DNA of 64,000 bases, taken from contig NC_060063.1 in NCBI RefSeq assembly GCF_020283565.1, forward strand, positions 49,963,726 to 50,027,725. The letters are read 5' to 3'. The notes under the pieces are model-generated. The model had not been told where the DNA came from and ran no database searches. It saw nothing but the letters and a program-made list of their open reading frames with translations. The stretch is from Trifolium pratense (lineage: Eukaryota > Streptophyta > Magnoliopsida > Fabales > Fabaceae). Shown piece by piece: positions 46,308 to 56,884 of this stretch (positions are counted from its first letter, which is position 1; every line of letters begins with the position of its first letter). A program made the translations under genes and the position numbers.

Positions 46308-48336
46308 CTACTCCTCGCACCTATCCTCCTGCTCGTGCCCATCACCCTGCTCGCCTCCATGATCTTCCTCGTGCACCACTTCAGCATCATCCTCCTCGTC
46401 ATCAGAGACGGCTAGGCCAGCAGGGATAACAATCTGGCCATCTTTGACCTCCCCGTTCACATGCATTCCCCGGGTCACCAAATCCACATCAGGGTTGAGG
46501 AGCTTGATTTGCTGAATGGCATTATCAAAAGCATACTCAGTGCCCTCAACAAAGTCATGGGACAACTGAGCAATCACCTTGACCAAGTCTGCTCGGGTAG
46601 TCAAGCCCTCGGCAGCCTTGTGCTCGTTCTCGCCCGGCACCATAGCAGCAGTAAGCCTTTCAATCTCAGCCCGAGCAGCATCCAACTCCTCTCTCCTTTG
46701 ACGGTGCTCCTCCACCTTGTCACCCCAACGTTTCTGCTTCTCCTTGAGATCATCCACATCAATCTTGAGCTGGTTGATCCGACTTTTGGCCCGCTCGTGC
46801 CTGGTCCGGGCATTGTTCAGCTGCTCGAGTAGAGACTCCCGCTCGTCACCAAGGACAAGGGAGCTCGAGATCATTCGCACCATAGCAGCCATGTCACGAG
46901 CATGTTGCTGCTTACGGACCTCTGGCTCCTGGTCAAGAATTGCTGACCGCTCGGCATCAAAGACCTCAGGAGGATATTTTTCAAAAAATTTCTCCACCGT
47001 GTAGCACCGGGGAACTGGAAACTTGCTGCATGCGCCCATGCCCGTAGGAGTTTCATCGGCTTCCTCTTCTCTAAATCTCTTTGCCGGAGGTGGACGAACC
47101 GAGGAAGTAGGGGTATCCGAAACTCCCACCGAGGTTCCTATAACCTGCACGGAGGGGGTCCCCGACCTCACCTCCTGGGAAGCTCTGGCAACAGTTTTCT
47201 TCTTCGACTGGCCAGACTTGCTCGCCTTCTCATTTTGCTTAGCCTTCAACATCCGCTCAGCAATGGTCTCCATTTTGTCTGCAAACATATGACGAGCAAG
47301 TTAAATAAAGGACGAGGAATACATACAACAATAACAGAAATTTTTCTAAGTTAAAAAGAAAGGAAACAATACCCAAACACAATTTAACCTCCCCGGCATT
47401 TTTGCACTTGAGGAGGGTCCTAGTATTAATATATCGAGGAGAGGTCTTCGGCTCCCCGTGTTCGTCCCTTATTATAACTCCCTTACGAGTCGTCCAGACC
47501 CCTGGAGTAAAACCGGCCACAAAGGCCTTCAAACTCTCAAAAGCAGCCTTGTCCTCGGGAGACAAATCTGCATCCCCGGTTGTATACTCCTTAGGCTCCT
47601 TACGGAAGTGGGTGTACGACCAGCTCAACGGGAACTTAGGAACTGCCCGAAGTATGACTTGCCCGCTGGCATCCTTACGAGCAACACCTTGCTCATCTAT
47701 ATCTTCCTCAAGTTCCAATAAACTCTCCCGGGCAGAAGGAGACTCTGGCCGGACGATATAATACCTCTCCTTAAAATCCTTAATGGAGTCCACGAACATC
47801 TTAAAAAGTTTGACATCCTCGTGATGCTTCAACGAAACCCAGTTTTGACGAGGTGCTCGTCCTACTTCCTTCGTCGGCTTGCGTTGAATTTTGAAGATCC
47901 TAAAAAAGAGGGGAAGGCTGGGACGAACATCTTTATACACGCAGAGATGCTCGAACGCCATTATAAACGACCAGGAGTTAGGGTGCAGCTGTGACGGAGC
48001 CACTTGCAAGGCTTTGAGAACACTTGCCGCAAAAGGGCTGAACGGCAGTCTAAGTCCCATCTCTTTAAAGACGAACTCATACATAGCAAAAGCCTGCCCG
48101 TCAAAAGACGAGCACACCCGTTCATCCTCCCCGGGTAAACGGGTCGACCAGTGTTTGGGCTCGTTTGCTCTCCTCTGCTCGACAGTGGTATGCAATTTAG
48201 GATCCTCGGGAGTAAGCGCCGAAGCTATTCCCCGGGGCTCAGGAGCAACCCAATCCAGTGCAGGATCAGTTATACAGTCGACCAACACAAATTTCTCCGG
48301 ACCCTGCACTTCTACCACCTCCTCGGATTCTGACAT
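46308..48336 (-). CDS. Copy C antisense gene, intact (644 aa)
   Basis: Exons 48336-47373 and 47278-46308 are separated by the same 94-bp intron (47372-47279). The protein matches copy B apart from a few residues (for example VRSGTPS for VRPGTPS), with the same N-terminal block, charged middle and acidic tail. It converges with copy B's antisense gene only across the gag-pol units, so long read-through transcripts from B and C would be complementary. The intron position is predicted from frame and splice consensus. Confidence 0.7.
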
Positions 48337-49715
48337 TTTAAAACCTGAAATGCAGTAAAAACAAAGTGAATTCGATGATCAAATCCACCCTTTCACCGCA
48401 GTTCAAGTGAAAGGGCGCAAGATAGGACGAGGACGCTGTCCCCGACCAAAGCCCTTTTCAAATGGCAATCAAAATCAAACCGAGGAGGGTAAGGCAAATA
48501 AAAACGGGGAGATAAGCTCCCCGGCATGAAATTTCAACAACAAATTTCATGCAAAAATCCTCTAAGTAAAAAACGGGGAGGTAAGCTCCCCGGCATGAAA
48601 TTTCAACAACAAAATTCATGCAAAAATTCTCTAAGTTGAAAACGGGGAGGCAAGCTCCCCGGCATATTCGAACTATCTAAAGTTTGAAACGGGGAAAGAA
48701 GCTCCCCATCACCTAACAAACCATCAAAGTTCGAAACGGGGAGGTAAGCTCCCCGGCACTAGTTATCTAACCTAGAGTTTCAAAAGGGAGGAAAGCTCCC
48801 CGGCACTAAAATTCATACGGTGCCCGGCACATTCATCCTAACGTTCATAAATTCATAGCGTTCTTCATGCAAAAACCCAGAAAAACACATAAAAAGCTGG
48901 GTGGGAAAGCAAAAATCGATCTAAGTAACAAAATTTGGAAGAATTACCTTGAATATGAAGAAAATCTGAAGAACGATCTGACAAGTAAGTTGAAACTTCA
49001 GAGAGAATATCCAGAATTACAATTGAAGAGAGAGAGTGAAAAGTGAAAATGAAATTCACTCTCCTCTATTTATAGATCAAGCCAGGAAAATGAAGAGACG
49101 CTTTGATCCAATGGTCCTTACACTCCCTCGTAAAAATCAAAGCAGTAAATGCGCCCTTTCAAATTCCCAACAAACTATCCTCCTCGTTACTAACCTCCTC
49201 GTCATAGTAACGAGCAATAAAACCCCCTCGTTCCTAACCTCCTCGTCATAGTAACGAGCGATAAAGCCTCCTCGTTGCTAGCCTCTTCGTCATAGCAACG
49301 AGCGACAAGACTTCCTCGTCGCTATCTCTTCACCAGAGCAACAAGCAACATAGCAACAAGTAACAATTCTTTCTTGAAAATCATCTCCTCGTCATCGTTG
49401 CGAGCAACAATACTTCTCGTTGTTATCTCTTCGCTATAGCAACGAGCAACTATTCCATCTTGTGCAATATCTCCTCGCAGGAGATACGAGCAACACATAC
49501 TTCCTCGTAACCATAACTACGAGCAAGATATTAAACATCCTCGAAAAATCGATTCGAGCAAAACATTGCAGATGCTTGCTACGAGCAAAGCTTTGACGAG
49601 CGACTTCCTCGTCCACTTTTGTTCAAGAGAGGTTGCAAGGAGATTTCCTTCTGCACTTGGGCACACATCTAAAGTCATCACTCCTATGCCTAGGAGCAAC
49701 GACTTGGGGGGCTCC
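48337..49715 (-). promoter_or_regulatory. Copy C antisense promoter, 5' UTR and intron
   Basis: It has the same arrangement as in B: ACGAG/CTCGT inverted motifs (49185-49600), TATA box on minus (TATAAATAG, about 49066-49074), CT-rich leader, 5'-UTR intron with CGGGGAG..CTCCCCG hairpins (48500-48830). It includes the extra units missing from A. Confidence 0.65.
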
Positions 49716-50173
49716 TGTTCTGGACTAGACTAATGCTAGTCCACCTAGACCCTCACAAAGTCCACATGGCTTGCCCAACCACCTCCATGTCAGCATGGCA
49801 CAACCTCTCCACCAAGATAGGGTAAAATTACTACTCTACCCACTATCTAAGGGTAATATCTTGGCAGTCCCTCTTAATGGGCCTTGGCTAGTCCAGCCCA
49901 CTAAGAGGACCTTTGGCCCAGAGCTGGGGGCTATAAATACTCTCCCTCATGGGAGAGCAAGGTGAACACGATTCATTATTACAATTACTCTCTCTCTCTC
50001 TCTAACTTCTCTCTAGTATCTCTCTTGCTCTCTTCCCTTACTGACTTAAGCATCGGAGCACCTGCAGGTACAACCCCCCCCTCCGTGGACCATCTGCTCG
50101 GACCTGCTGCCTACCACCTGCTCAACGGACTTCCAGCTGGCCTTCTACCTGTTCTGATCAACAGTTAAGATCA
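49716..50173 (+). repeat. 3' LTR of copy C
   Basis: It is 458 bp, from TGTTCTGG to GTTAAGATCA, with one more CT than the A LTRs. The target duplication ATTAT follows directly. Confidence 0.92.
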
Positions 50174-50178
50174 ATTAT
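50174..50178 (+). other. Right target-site duplication (ATTAT)
   Basis: It matches 22588-22592. Removing the insertion restores AGATAAGATTATATATCTC, a continuous AT-rich host sequence. Confidence 0.85.
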
Positions 50179-51262
50179 ATATCTCTTTTTTTTTTTTTTT
50201 AAAAAAAAAAACAATATGGTTATGTTTTCAGGTGTTTACGTAAGGACGAAATACTGCATGTTCAGCCTCCTCAAAGGCATTTCTCTTTTCACTCTTATTG
50301 TATTGATTGGTATTGGTCGGTTCATATCCTCACTCAAATTTTTACATTTGAATTTTTTAGTGTATATGCAAATTTCAATATAGTAATTCCCAAAATAGAG
50401 TTGGTAAGTTTGATACTTTCTAATTTTGTCTTTTTCTATTCAGATTGACTCCGGTGGATTTATTCAAGCCTTTGTGCTCCCTGAAGTGCAGAACCACATT
50501 TAAGAATTGAAAGAGAAAGATTTGAGGCTGAAAGGTACAGTCCTCATCATCACTGTCAACATCCTTTTAGCTTCAAGGTTTTGTTCTAATGAAGTTGTGT
50601 TGGTTGCATGAGTAATGTTGTTCATTGAGTTCTGGTTTATGTATAATTGCGTTATGGTTCTGCACATTTAAATGCATTTAGTTCTGGTTTCTGGTTGTGC
50701 ACATTGCATTTTTGCATAATTACACGTTCTGGTTTTGCACGTTTTAATGCTTCTGCTTCTGGTTTTGTACACTTCTACATTTTAATCTCCATTCTCCAAT
50801 GCCTTGATCAATAAAAGAGACTTTGTAGACTTCATATTAGTATGATTTTATTAACCTGAAATGCATTTTTACGGTTATGGCAGGTTGGTGATCTGGTGTT
50901 GTTGGTCACTTGGAATCAAATGAAAATTCTAGCCGCTGGCATAGTAGTGGTGAGTTAATAAAGTAATTGCCTAGGAATTTTGATGATAGAGTGAACATTA
51001 TTATTGTATGCTGATTTGAGATTGACCACTATTATTATTATATATTCTGGAGAATATGTCTAAATGTGGACTACTTGCTGTTTTCTAGATTGACCACTAT
51101 TATTACTTTATTCGGGAGAATATAATTGCCTAGAACATTATTATTGTATGTCATCATTTCCGCGAACACAGTGGACACTTTCCAGGCCCAACTATATCCA
51201 GGAGCTGAATTTTAAATGACAAATAAAATATGAACATGTTTGAAACTTTAAATTAAATGAAA
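50179..51262. other. Non-coding DNA with unassigned exon-like pieces
   Basis: Two short pieces are bounded by acceptor-like and donor-like sites: about 50450-50535 (IDSGGFIQAFVLPEVQNHI then a stop, then ELKEKDLRLK) and about 50884-50950. I do not recognise either. The rest is T-rich and intron-like. Confidence 0.35.
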
Positions 51263-52199
51263 CTCCAGTCGTGCACTGGGATCTCAAATCCCCGAACCTG
51301 ATGGTAGACAAAAATTGGAATGTAAAGGTATAATTGAACAGGCTGAGTAATTGAGTTTCTCTACGGAATTTTTAATATCTTTGTGATGGAGGATGATTAT
51401 TTTTCAATTATTTTTTGTCCAGGTGTGTGATTTCGGGTTGTCCAGATTTAAAGCGAACACTTTCTTGTCATCAAAATCTGTTGCTGGAACGGTAAGTCTC
51501 TCACACTCTAGTATGTGTTTAATCATAATGGTATACACTATCCAGTGTTGAAGTTTTCTTTCAATTAATTCGAAAACAATTTCAAGTTTGAAGATGAGAC
51601 TTTTTTCAATTAATTCGAAAACAATTTCAAGTTTGAAGATGAGACTTTTATCTGTAGTGTTACGATACATAGGCAAACCTTGATCAAGTAGACAAAAGTA
51701 TTGTTACTTCTTATTAACCCTGTCCTTTAAAGTTGTTCTTAAAGTCAAATGATATAATCATGATTTCTAAAGTTGATTAATTACTACAAGATACAGTTTT
51801 TAACTGTCAATTATTTTATGATGCTTGCTCAGCGGGAAGCATGTATATTCTGGTGTGCTTCACAGAAACCAATCTGTATACTCCCTCTGTTGTTTTTAGA
51901 AATTTCCGGTTACCAAAGAAGTGTTTGTTTGATAAATTAATTTCTATTATAGCTCATTTTTCACATCCTCGATTTCAACCATTTAATCCATCTCCTCATT
52001 GAAGTCTCAAAAAAATTAGTTATCAACTATTCAACTTAATCTCTGTCGTGAAACACAAATGTTCCATCCACTTTTCCCACATAAGCTCTTTCTTACTCAC
52101 AATGCGGATATCATCTTTAAAAAAAATGTGCAGTAACAAGTTTGAATTGAAAAATGTGATCATCTTTTGGGGGGTAGGTGTATCATAATAAATTATTCT
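51263..52199 (+). pseudogene. Duplicated CTR1-like kinase segment (two exons)
   Basis: This ~935-bp piece repeats 59174-60108 at about 98% identity by eye. It holds a partial exon to 51327 ([20 protein letters not shown], the kinase catalytic loop) and the next exon 51423-51491 (VCDFGLSRFKANTFLSSKSV, the DFG activation segment), then intron sequence. It starts abruptly in mid-exon at CTCCAGTCGTG. Both copies have a 46-bp tandem repeat in the following intron (from 51561 here). It cannot encode a kinase by itself. Confidence 0.85.
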
Positions 52200-52204
52200 T
52201 TAAA

Positions 52205-52440
52205 GGTTTAACTACACATTTGATCCCTTACGTTTATTTTAGGTTTCAAGTTGGTCCTTTACGTTTAAAACGTATCAATTTGGTCCCTTACGTTTACACC
52301 GTTTGCATTAGTTAGTCCTTTCCGTCAAATTTGCCACTAACCCCGTTGAAAACGTACACGTGGCAAACAGAAATGCTGACTTGGATATGATGTGGCTAAA
52401 AAGGGTGATGTGGTAGTCATTTCATTAAAAAAGGGTGTTT
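52205..52440. mobile_element. Fragment of a DNA-transposon-like end
   Basis: The motif GGTCCCTTACGTTTA and variants recur three or four times after GGTTTAACTACACATTTGAT. Such iterated ends are common in plant genomes, but I cannot assign the family. It starts exactly where similarity to 60108 onwards stops, so it marks the end of the duplicated segment. Confidence 0.4.
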
Positions 52441-53220
52441 AGGCTGCAGATTATCTCGAGCAGGCTGAGTACATTACATGTAATCCTAATGCGGACCTTA
52501 AAATTCTAATGCGGACCATCAATGCACTTATTGTTCTTCTTGCGCTTCTTCTCAGACCCTTTCAGATATTCGAAATTCACTGTTGGTGGTCTTGATAATT
52601 TGTAAATTTTTGTTATTTAATGCAAAATGTCAGCTATCGTAACCTTTTATTTCTCTTTTGGTATTTGGTTCAAGAATGTATGTGAATTTTTTCTCCTCCC
52701 TCTGAAGTTATGGTCTTTATATGGTAAATTCTTTTTTTTTGTTGCTAATTAATCTGAAATTTTTAATTCATTTTTAATCTGACATTCCTACTTTTTTTTT
52801 TGAAGGAGACATTCCTACTGATAGGTAAAGTCCTACATGCTCATCTACTCTAGCTCCTCTTCTGACAAGTAATATAGTTTCTAAGTATTTTAATTTTTGG
52901 TTATATGCATGTTTGGTATTGTATAATAAAATATAACTCCTCCATTTTCAGGTTGATGCCAGATATTATAAATTGTACTCTAAGCATAGTCAAATTTAGC
53001 AAAAATATCAGCGTAAGATGATATTCTTAAATTTTGTTCTTAGTATCTGATTAGTAGTTGGCTTGATTAATGGTTATGCTTGCTATATTCATTTTCCACA
53101 CGGCTTCCAAATCTTCTGTTATCTATAACTTGATTCTAGACTTGTGTAACCTTAATTTTATAATTATATTATTTATTTTTTGTCATTTCAAAATCTGAAC
53201 AGTGTAATTCCTTTTTGCAG
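52441..53220. other. No recognisable gene
   Basis: This is AT-rich, intron-like sequence. I see no domain or RNA gene. Confidence 0.4.
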
Positions 53221-54057
53221 AGACTTCATTTCCTTTCGGAGAGGATTCTCTCCCTTGGTTATGAAGTAATTTCAAATGTGCTGGAGACTGGTCCGGTAGG
53301 TTATATCAATTTTATTGACTTGCAATTTATTTTTAGTGTCTGTTTTAATTGTTAGGATGTTCTGAATTTTGTAATTGATATATTCTTCAATTTAAGACGT
53401 TATATTTCAATTATAACACAGGGTTAGTTTCTCCACATTTTACAGCTCTATTGGAATCTGCAATCTTCCCAGCTTTGGTCATAAATGTAAAGGTCAGAAT
53501 TTATTTCAAAAAAGTAACAGGGATGGACCTTTTTCTCAAGAGACCCTTTCTCATTGATGTCTTATGGTAATGCAATTTGCAGGACATGTCAGAGTGGGAA
53601 GAAGATGCTGATACAGTATATACGGAAGAATCTTCCTTCAGGTATAGTGCGATTTTTTTTTTCGTTACTGTTTTAGATAATTTGTAGTCATTTCTGACCA
53701 AAATTTTGTATTCAGGACGAAGTTTGTGGATGAAGGGGGGATTTATTCACTGCCAGAAAAAGTGCAGTAAACTTACTTGGTGTTACTTCAATGTCAAAGG
53801 TTCCTTCTTGATAAAAATTCACCTAGCTATATGCCCCTTGTTTATTACTGTAGTTCATGTGGTCATTAATTTTTTACAGGGGCCACACCAATGGAGACTT
53901 CCATTGTCAGTTTATCAGCCAAGCGGAAAAAAATGTCAAAAGAACAAAAGAAGCAATCAGTGCCATTCTAAGGGAGAGTTATAGGTGCTTCTGTTTTTGT
54001 CTAAGTTTTTCATTCCTTCTGTTTCCAACGTGTCTCAAAAAAAAAGTCCTGAATTAG
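53221..54057 (+). pseudogene. Importin-beta-like ARM-repeat protein fragment, five exons
   Basis: Exons at 53221-53295, 53422-53492, 53583-53641, 53716-53799 and 53880-54057 read LHFLSERILSLGYEVISNVL, LVSPHFTALLESAIFPALVI, DMSEWEEDAD, DLFTARKSAVNLLGVTSMSK and KNKRSNQ..GEL. These match, from memory, a conserved plant ARM-repeat protein related to importin beta (nuclear import carriers). Damage is clear. There is an extra base after DAD, so YIRKNLPS continues in another frame; TGA stands for Trp in exon 4; exon 5 has a frameshift, and a TAG after GEL. Splice sites remain canonical. The N- and C-terminal parts are absent. Confidence 0.65.
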
Positions 54058-54563
54058 TGAGTTTTTATGTGTGGTTCACATGTGTATGCCTGCCTGATCA
54101 AATAACTGCACACTTTATTTTTAAGATCTAACTGCACACTTTATGTGAAACGTATTGTTGGACACTCAGGTTGTGCTCTAAAGCCTACTGATGTTGTTCC
54201 ACTATGGTTCATGTAACTTGTGTCTGGTTTCGACCTGAAGTTTTTTTGCTAGTGATGAGTAAATTTAGCATGCTTTGGGTATCTTGAGTATTCCATCAAA
54301 TTCTTTTGTGAGGGTAGCGTATTTGAAGCTCTTTTGCCTATGCAGAAAATGTACTTGTATATTATTTTCAAAAGAAGTATAGTTTGATATTATCACTCAC
54401 TAATGTGTATAAATTTTTCCTCGAAAAAATATAGTAATGGTCCTACCTAATTCTAGTCACCAATTGATGGAATTTATTCTTTGCACATTTTACACTAAGT
54501 TACATCATTACTTAGTTTTGTTCATTCCAATTCAATCTAAATTCTGTATTAGTTCAATTTCAG

Positions 54564-54670
54564 ATTTGTGTTATTTGTAAGCAAATCGATGGTTCATGCA
54601 CACAATGTGTCAAGTGTTCCACATGTCTCCATGCCATGTGTGCGTGAAGGACTGATTATCGCATAGAGAG
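54564..54670 (+). pseudogene. ATX: ATX-type (trithorax-like) PHD-finger exon fragment
   Basis: A single exon between a good acceptor (TTTCAG) and donor (GAG|GTGAGA) reads CVICKQIDGSCTQCVKCSTC and LHAMCA, then TGA where the family has Ser, then R..YRIE. The Cys spacing matches the extended PHD of plant ATX histone H3 lysine methyltransferases (CxxCxxxxGSCxQCxKCSxxxHxxCA). One exon alone with a stop cannot function. Confidence 0.65.
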
Positions 54671-54798
54671 GTGAGACTTCATTTAGATTGAATTGGTTTC
54701 CATTTGCATAAGTTTTGTTGATATTTTATAATATGTATTGTCCTGGTTTAGTGCCACTTTTAATTAATGTTGTCTCTTCTGGAACTTGGGCAATGATT

Positions 54799-54960
54799 CC
54801 CACTCCTGGAACGCCTCAACAAGTACAATCAGGCATGCAGCCGCTTGTGAATAATGCAGCTGCTGCTAATGTGCCTTTGTCCCACTCCTGGAACGCCTCA
54901 ACAAGTACAATCAGGCATGCAGCCGCTTGTGAATAATGCAGCGCCTGTGCAACCTTGGTA
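54799..54960 (+). pseudogene. Pro/Gln-rich exon fragment with 82-bp tandem duplication
   Basis: The frame reads IPTPGTPQQVQSGMQPLVNN AA.., and the same ~62-bp core (CCCACTCCTGGAACGCCTCA..) recurs 82 bp later at 54881. The duplication changes frame. The composition resembles low-complexity parts of RNA-processing proteins, but I cannot name the gene. Confidence 0.4.
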
Positions 54961-55120
54961 CCCATTGTTAAAAGGAAAGTTGCCTTTATTCATTCACGCC
55001 TCTTACTTGTTTTATTGGTTTTCCATGTTTCGATGTGTAACTATGATTATAATGAATGTGAGGTCTTTTGTTTTTATATTCTGCTACTTTATGTTGTTAA
55101 TGAATTCCTTCTAATTGCAG

Positions 55121-55206
55121 ACAAATACAAGTGTTGCATCTTCTTTAGGGACATTTTTCCTGCCCCAGATCTCAATGATCTTCTTGGACATGTTGAATGT
55201 ATACAG
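55121..55206 (+). pseudogene. XPO1: Exportin-1 (XPO1/CRM1) exon fragment
   Basis: A single 86-nt exon after TAATTGCAG and before GTATTT reads NTSVASSLGTFFLPQISMIF LDMLNVYR. This is a highly conserved part of exportin-1, the nuclear-export receptor for leucine-rich export signals. The frame is intact across the exon, but no neighbouring XPO1 exon is visible. Confidence 0.8.
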
Positions 55207-56351
55207 GTATTTGTTGTTAACTGATGGTTTTTGTATCAGCTATTCTAATAACAGTTGAGACAACGCAATATGTAGTTTGATTTGATTCTTCATTTTTGGT
55301 TTGATGTATGCTTTAAATCAATTTTTTGTTTTTGCAACAGAGTGTACAGGGAGCATATTTGAAACACAAATATGTACAGTAAGATTATAGTGGTTTTTAA
55401 CAAATATTTACTATTCAGTCCCTTCATACAAATTCTTCTGGAATTATGCAGGAGAGGTTAGTTTCTTACCACTATCTAAGAAGTTCTGGAATTTAGTTGT
55501 TGAAAACATGGTTATCAAATTGAGATTCAAATCATTAATTAAAAGATGTTCTCCCAAAATGCATTTTTTTAGTAAAAACAAGAAACATATTCAAAATAAT
55601 AAGCTCATATGTTTTATACAAACCTAATAATTCGGTGAATTCTAAGGAGAGAGCTCAACTAAGTCCCTCACCTAAAATATGGGTGGACCATGATTAAAAG
55701 CCATTAGATGAAACAACTCATCAGATCATATGGTGTGGTAGTCACACTTGATTGGACCTCGCAATTTCTTCCTTTTCTCTCTTCCGTGTATCGCTTCTCG
55801 TCCTTTTTCTTCGGTCACGACGGTCTTCCACCGCCTCCCACCTCTTAAAAATTGAATACCACACTTTTTGGATTAACAATCCTCTCTAACTCTCATCTAA
55901 ACTAAGTATATCATTAAAAAAAAAACAATTTTGTAACAAAACATATATCACCCATTGGATAAAATCTTAAAGGCAATAAAATCCATGTTGGATAAAGCCT
56001 TTTCAATCTTCAATATTATACAATACAAGAAACAATTTATTCGAACAAATCACACTTGTAATTTGCTTTTTTTGCCTTTCCCATTCATCACATTTGAAAT
56101 TATGAAGATGAAAAGTTCTTTTGTTTTTCTATAACAAATCATTTATGAATTAGATGAAATCAAGGGGGTGATGAAATAATGTTTTAGAGAGGGGAGAGAC
56201 TATGGTGGTGGTGTGTGATTTTTTGAAAGTATCACATAAGTTGCAGAAGTGCAGAACCAACGTGGGAGAGATGAAAAGGATTAGAGGGATCATGTGCATT
56301 GTTCTCATTTTTGTTTCTAACTAATCTGAATTGTTAATGTCTTTTGTAATA
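55207..56351. other. No recognisable gene
   Basis: AT-rich sequence with no domain that I recognise. Confidence 0.4.
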
Positions 56352-56353
56352 AT

Positions 56354-56389
56354 TCGCATTCTCCTGGTGTGTTCGGCCCTTATATCAAG
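56354..56389 (+). pseudogene. CAND1: Second CAND1 exon fragment
   Basis: The 3' part of the same CAND1 exon seen at 17612-17709: SHSPGVFGPYIK followed by the donor GTAACA and a similar intron start (GATTTGTTTG). Unlike the first copy, the reading frame through HSP..YIK is intact. The 5' part of the exon is missing. Confidence 0.6.
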
Positions 56390-56762
56390 GTAACAACAAG
56401 ATTTGTTTGTTTTTCTTTTTTCTTTTCTTTACCCCGTGATGAAATGTCATTGCAATTGATATGAAAAATGTGTCATTATATATATTTTGCAGATGTCAAA
56501 TAGCTGTCCATTAAGAATTTTATGGTGCAAGAAATGTTCAAGACTTTACAATCATGCGTTTATAAAGCTTGTGAAACACCAGTCATCATGCGAGAGTGTT
56601 GTCATTGCTCTGTAAAAGGTGTGTGTCTTCCAATGTATTATGTATGTACAATATGCAATGCATGTATGAATAAATCTTGCTTTTCTTTCTTTTGACTGTA
56701 GCATTTTGGATAATATCATGTAGATTTGTTATTTTGTTTTTTTAACCTTTTTTTTTCCTTAG

Positions 56763-56878
56763 AGTCATTCGAGTCAGCCAGAGAAGCTTCAGCGAGTGTA
56801 ACATCGAAAGGTGCTACAAAGGTTGGGAAATCAAGTGCAAATGGTGTTTCAAAACCTGGAAATCGATCTGTATCTGCG
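56763..56878 (+). pseudogene. MOR1: MOR1/XMAP215-like exon fragment
   Basis: After a T-rich acceptor, one frame reads SFESAREASASVTSKGATKV GKSSANGVSKPGNRSVSA. It resembles the linker of plant MOR1/GEM1 (TOG-domain microtubule polymerase) around SFES..GKxxxNGVxKxGNR. The donor GTATGT follows, but only a few intron bases remain before CTR1-like coding sequence starts. Assignment is from memory of the family. Confidence 0.55.
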
Positions 56879-56884
56879 GTATGT

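Larger units (their letters stand above)
22593..50173. mobile_element. Compound Tat-like Ty3/gypsy insertion: inverted triplication
   Basis: One pair of 5-bp target duplications encloses three copies of the same element in +/-/+ order: A 22593-32083, B 32079-41276 (inverted), C about 41306-50173. Only A has a 5' LTR. B and C start inside gag. The A/B junction is tail to tail with a 9-nt spacer; the B/C junction is head to head with a 235-bp spacer. Copies are nearly identical but differ by scattered substitutions and by repeat-unit number. The simplest reading is one insertion followed by a fold-back and template-switch rearrangement. A sequencing or assembly palindrome is made less likely, though not excluded, by the differences between copies. 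Confidence 0.85.
41306..50173 (+). mobile_element. Element copy C, lacking 5' LTR
   Basis: It begins within gag, reaches further upstream than B (by ~235 bp), and ends with a 3' LTR followed by ATTAT. It carries a ~620-bp deletion between pol and the antisense gene and a local duplication of one hairpin unit (about 45930-46050). The 3' LTR has one extra CT. Confidence 0.9.
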
